A DNA stretch of 64,000 nucleotides from Pararhizobium gei. GTDB taxonomy: Bacteria > Pseudomonadota > Alphaproteobacteria > Rhizobiales > Rhizobiaceae. The stretch covers positions 1 through 64,000 of the forward strand of contig NZ_CP119410.1 in NCBI RefSeq assembly GCF_029223885.1. The letters run 5' to 3'. The notes under the pieces were generated by a model. The model ran no database searches, was not told the DNA's origin, and was given only the letters and a program-made list of their open reading frames with translations. Below, piece after piece: positions 62,652-64,000 of the stretch; the stretch's first letter is position 1; the number at the start of each line of letters is the position of its first letter. The translations under genes were made by a program, and so were the position numbers.

Positions 62652-63713
62652 ATGCAGAAACTGTCGCGTCTTTCCTCAGTAGCAACAGTCATTGGACTCT
62701 TGCTTTCCACCCAGCCTGTGCACGCCAAGGACTGGTGGCCGTTCAAGATTGCAGCTGCAAAAAACGGCGACCTCAAGAAGGTCGAGCAAATTGAGTATAC
62801 GCCGCTCCTGAAAGCAGAAAAGGCTTGGAACCTCTGCGTCCTGTATCCTCATATGCAAGACAGCTATTGGGTGTCCGTGAACTACGGACTTATCGAGGAG
62901 GCGAAGCGCCTCGGCGTGAAGGTGAGTGCATTCCAGGCTGGTGGTTACACAGCCCTCCCGAAGCAGATTGCCCAGTACGATGACTGCCTCGCGGCAGGTG
63001 CCGACGCGATCCTCATCGCCCCCATTTCTGAAGCGGGGCTCGCCTCGAAGATCAATGAGGGAATGAAAAAGGGGATCGTAAACATTGCTGTTGCAAACCC
63101 GATCCTTGAAACTCCGATTACCGCCCGCATCACCCCTGATACCTACCAGAAAGGCCTGCAGACGGGCGAATTCCTCAAGAAGCACCTCGGTGAGAATAAA
63201 GGGGCCGCCGTCGGCTTCCCCGGACCGCAAGGCAGCGGATGGGCGGAGAGCTATATGGCTGGTTTCCGCGATGCTTTGAAAACTGGCAACATTCAGCTTC
63301 TGGCCGAGCAATATGGCGAGGCCAGCGTGCCGGCACAGCTAAGGCTGGTGGAGGACGCCCTCCAGACCTACGCCGATATCAATGTGATCTGGGGGGGAGC
63401 GCCCACGGCCGAAGCAGCTGTCGGAGCGGTCGCAGATACCGGAAGGGAAGACGTGACAATCATGGCTTCTTACGAAAACCAGACGATGCTCAAAGCGGTC
63501 GCGGATGGGAAAGTCGTTGGCTTCGCCTCCGAGTTTCCTGTCATGATGGGAAAGATCAGCGTCGACCTGGCCGTTCGAGCCCTGGAGAAGAAGCCTTATG
63601 AGAAAGTCCTACTTGTGGCGCCCGGTATCGTAACGAAGGACAATATTGCGACCTTCGATACCACCCAGATATTCGCCCCTGAGGGTACAAAACCTGAATT
63701 CTCTGTGAAGTGA
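62652..63713 (+). CDS. Periplasmic sugar-type binding protein (TorT-like)
   Basis: 353-aa periplasmic binding protein of the ribose/TorT class. The signal peptide ends PVHA|KD and the mature protein starts WWPFKIAAAKNG, as in TorT-like proteins. LCVLYPHMQDSYWVSVNYGLIEEAKRLGVKV, DDCLAAGADAILIAPISEAGL and YENQTMLKAVADGKVVGFASEF follow. Because an ABC ATPase follows directly, it most likely serves an importer rather than a Tor signalling system. Ligand unknown. Confidence 0.9.
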   Translation: MQKLSRLSSVATVIGLLLSTQPVHAKDWWPFKIAAAKNGDLKKVEQIEYTPLLKAEKAWNLCVLYPHMQDSYWVSVNYGLIEEAKRLGVKVSAFQAGGYTALPKQIAQYDDCLAAGADAILIAPISEAGLASKINEGMKKGIVNIAVANPILETPITARITPDTYQKGLQTGEFLKKHLGENKGAAVGFPGPQGSGWAESYMAGFRDALKTGNIQLLAEQYGEASVPAQLRLVEDALQTYADINVIWGGAPTAEAAVGAVADTGREDVTIMASYENQTMLKAVADGKVVGFASEFPVMMGKISVDLAVRALEKKPYEKVLLVAPGIVTKDNIATFDTTQIFAPEGTKPEFSVK

Positions 63714-63718
63714 AGCTC

Positions 63719-63743
63719 CCGTAGGCGGACTAGCCGCCTACGG
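63719..63743 (+). terminator. Hairpin between binding-protein and ATPase genes
   Basis: CCGTAGGCGG, five-base loop, then the exact complement CCGCCTACGG, starting 5 bp after the stop and followed by TTCTC but no long T-run. Such hairpins commonly protect the binding-protein mRNA and partly terminate, so the binding protein is made in excess over the ATPase. Confidence 0.65.
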
Positions 63744-63764
63744 TTCTCAACTTTGGAAACGCAG

Positions 63765-64000
63765 ATGTTGTTAGGTCAGAATCTCGGAAAACGGTTCGGG
63801 GGCGCTGTTGCGCTTGAAGCCGTCGATTTCGAACTGCGGAGCGGCGAAGTCCATGCGCTGCTCGGTGAAAATGGAGCGGGTAAGTCGACGCTCATCAACC
63901 TCTTGGTCGGCACATTCCCCCCGACAACAGGTTCGATTGAGCTGCAAGGAAAGAGCCATGCTTCGATGTCTCCGAACATGGCGAACGAGCTCGGCGTGGC
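63765..64000 (+). CDS. Sugar ABC transporter ATPase (RbsA/MglA type), cut by window end
   Basis: The first 78 residues are visible: MLLGQNLGKRFGGAVALEAV and DFELRSGEVHALLGENGAGKSTLINLLVGTFPPTTGS, with Walker A GENGAGKST. This opening is typical of the duplicated-domain sugar ATPases that pair with ribose-type binding proteins. The rest, and presumably the permease genes, lie beyond the window. Confidence 0.92.
   Translation, partial: MLLGQNLGKRFGGAVALEAVDFELRSGEVHALLGENGAGKSTLINLLVGTFPPTTGSIELQGKSHASMSPNMANELGV

Noticed and set aside
1..64000. CRISPR arrays, tRNA or rRNA genes, complete insertion sequences
   Set aside because: No spaced direct-repeat array, no cloverleaf-like or rRNA-like sequence and no transposase motif was seen on reading both strands.

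Overview
This 64-kb window looks like part of a repABC-type secondary replicon (plasmid or chromid) of a Rhizobiales bacterium, probably an Agrobacterium/Rhizobium relative. It opens on a repABC operon with its antisense RNA, an AT-rich origin candidate inside repC and a parS-like palindrome. Most of the rest is catabolic: ABC and TRAP importers, LysR/LacI/GntR/AraC regulators and many short-chain dehydrogenases. An Atu4866-type protein also fits this group. No rRNA, tRNA, CRISPR array or intact insertion sequence was seen.

Layout. (1) 1-3.7 kb: replication and partition. (2) 3.7-6.0 kb: minus-strand group with a membrane protein, a glyoxalase-related protein and a frameshifted MATE pump. (3) 6.4-7.7 kb: tyrosine recombinase with a 29-bp inverted repeat upstream. 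(4) 7.8-15.5 kb: LacI regulator and a sugar ABC operon whose gene order is rotated (MalG, MalK, isomerase, Gfo/Idh, binding protein, MalF). (5) 15.5-23.1 kb: dehydroquinate/dehydroshikimate catabolism, with a QuiC-type dehydratase, TRAP importer, class III aminotransferase, AroQ and LysR. (6) 23.3-31.9 kb: a defence island entered through a ruined integrase and a broken DUF1403 gene. It holds AbiE toxin-antitoxin, a Gabija-like pair with a frameshifted gajB, and an AT-rich anti-phage dCTP-deaminase gene beside a small divergent ORF. (7) 32-34.1 kb: LysR and a Tat-exported metallo-hydrolase. (8) 34.4-46.4 kb: a redox/detoxification cluster with LysR and AraC regulators, a triple carboxymuconolactone-decarboxylase-fold protein, five SDRs, flavin reductase, ABM and DUF1330 proteins, DoxX, an ester cyclase and WrbA. 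(9) 46.5-64 kb: an amine-centred regulon with split transketolase, two class III aminotransferases, tandem PotD-like binding proteins with PotB/PotC/PotA partners, SDR, amidase, an acetylpolyamine-deacetylase-like enzyme, a deleted aldehyde dehydrogenase, an LLM flavoenzyme and the start of a second, sugar-type ABC importer.

In region 9 a TTATAAG-based palindrome occurs upstream of three transcription units and brackets the FCD-type GntR regulator gene. This suggests one regulator controls all of them. The best candidates for undescribed biology are this regulon (uptake of an acylated amine, deacylation, transamination, then a thiamine-dependent carbon transfer) and the 25-32 kb defence island. 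All functional statements come from reading motifs and translations by eye; no database search was run.
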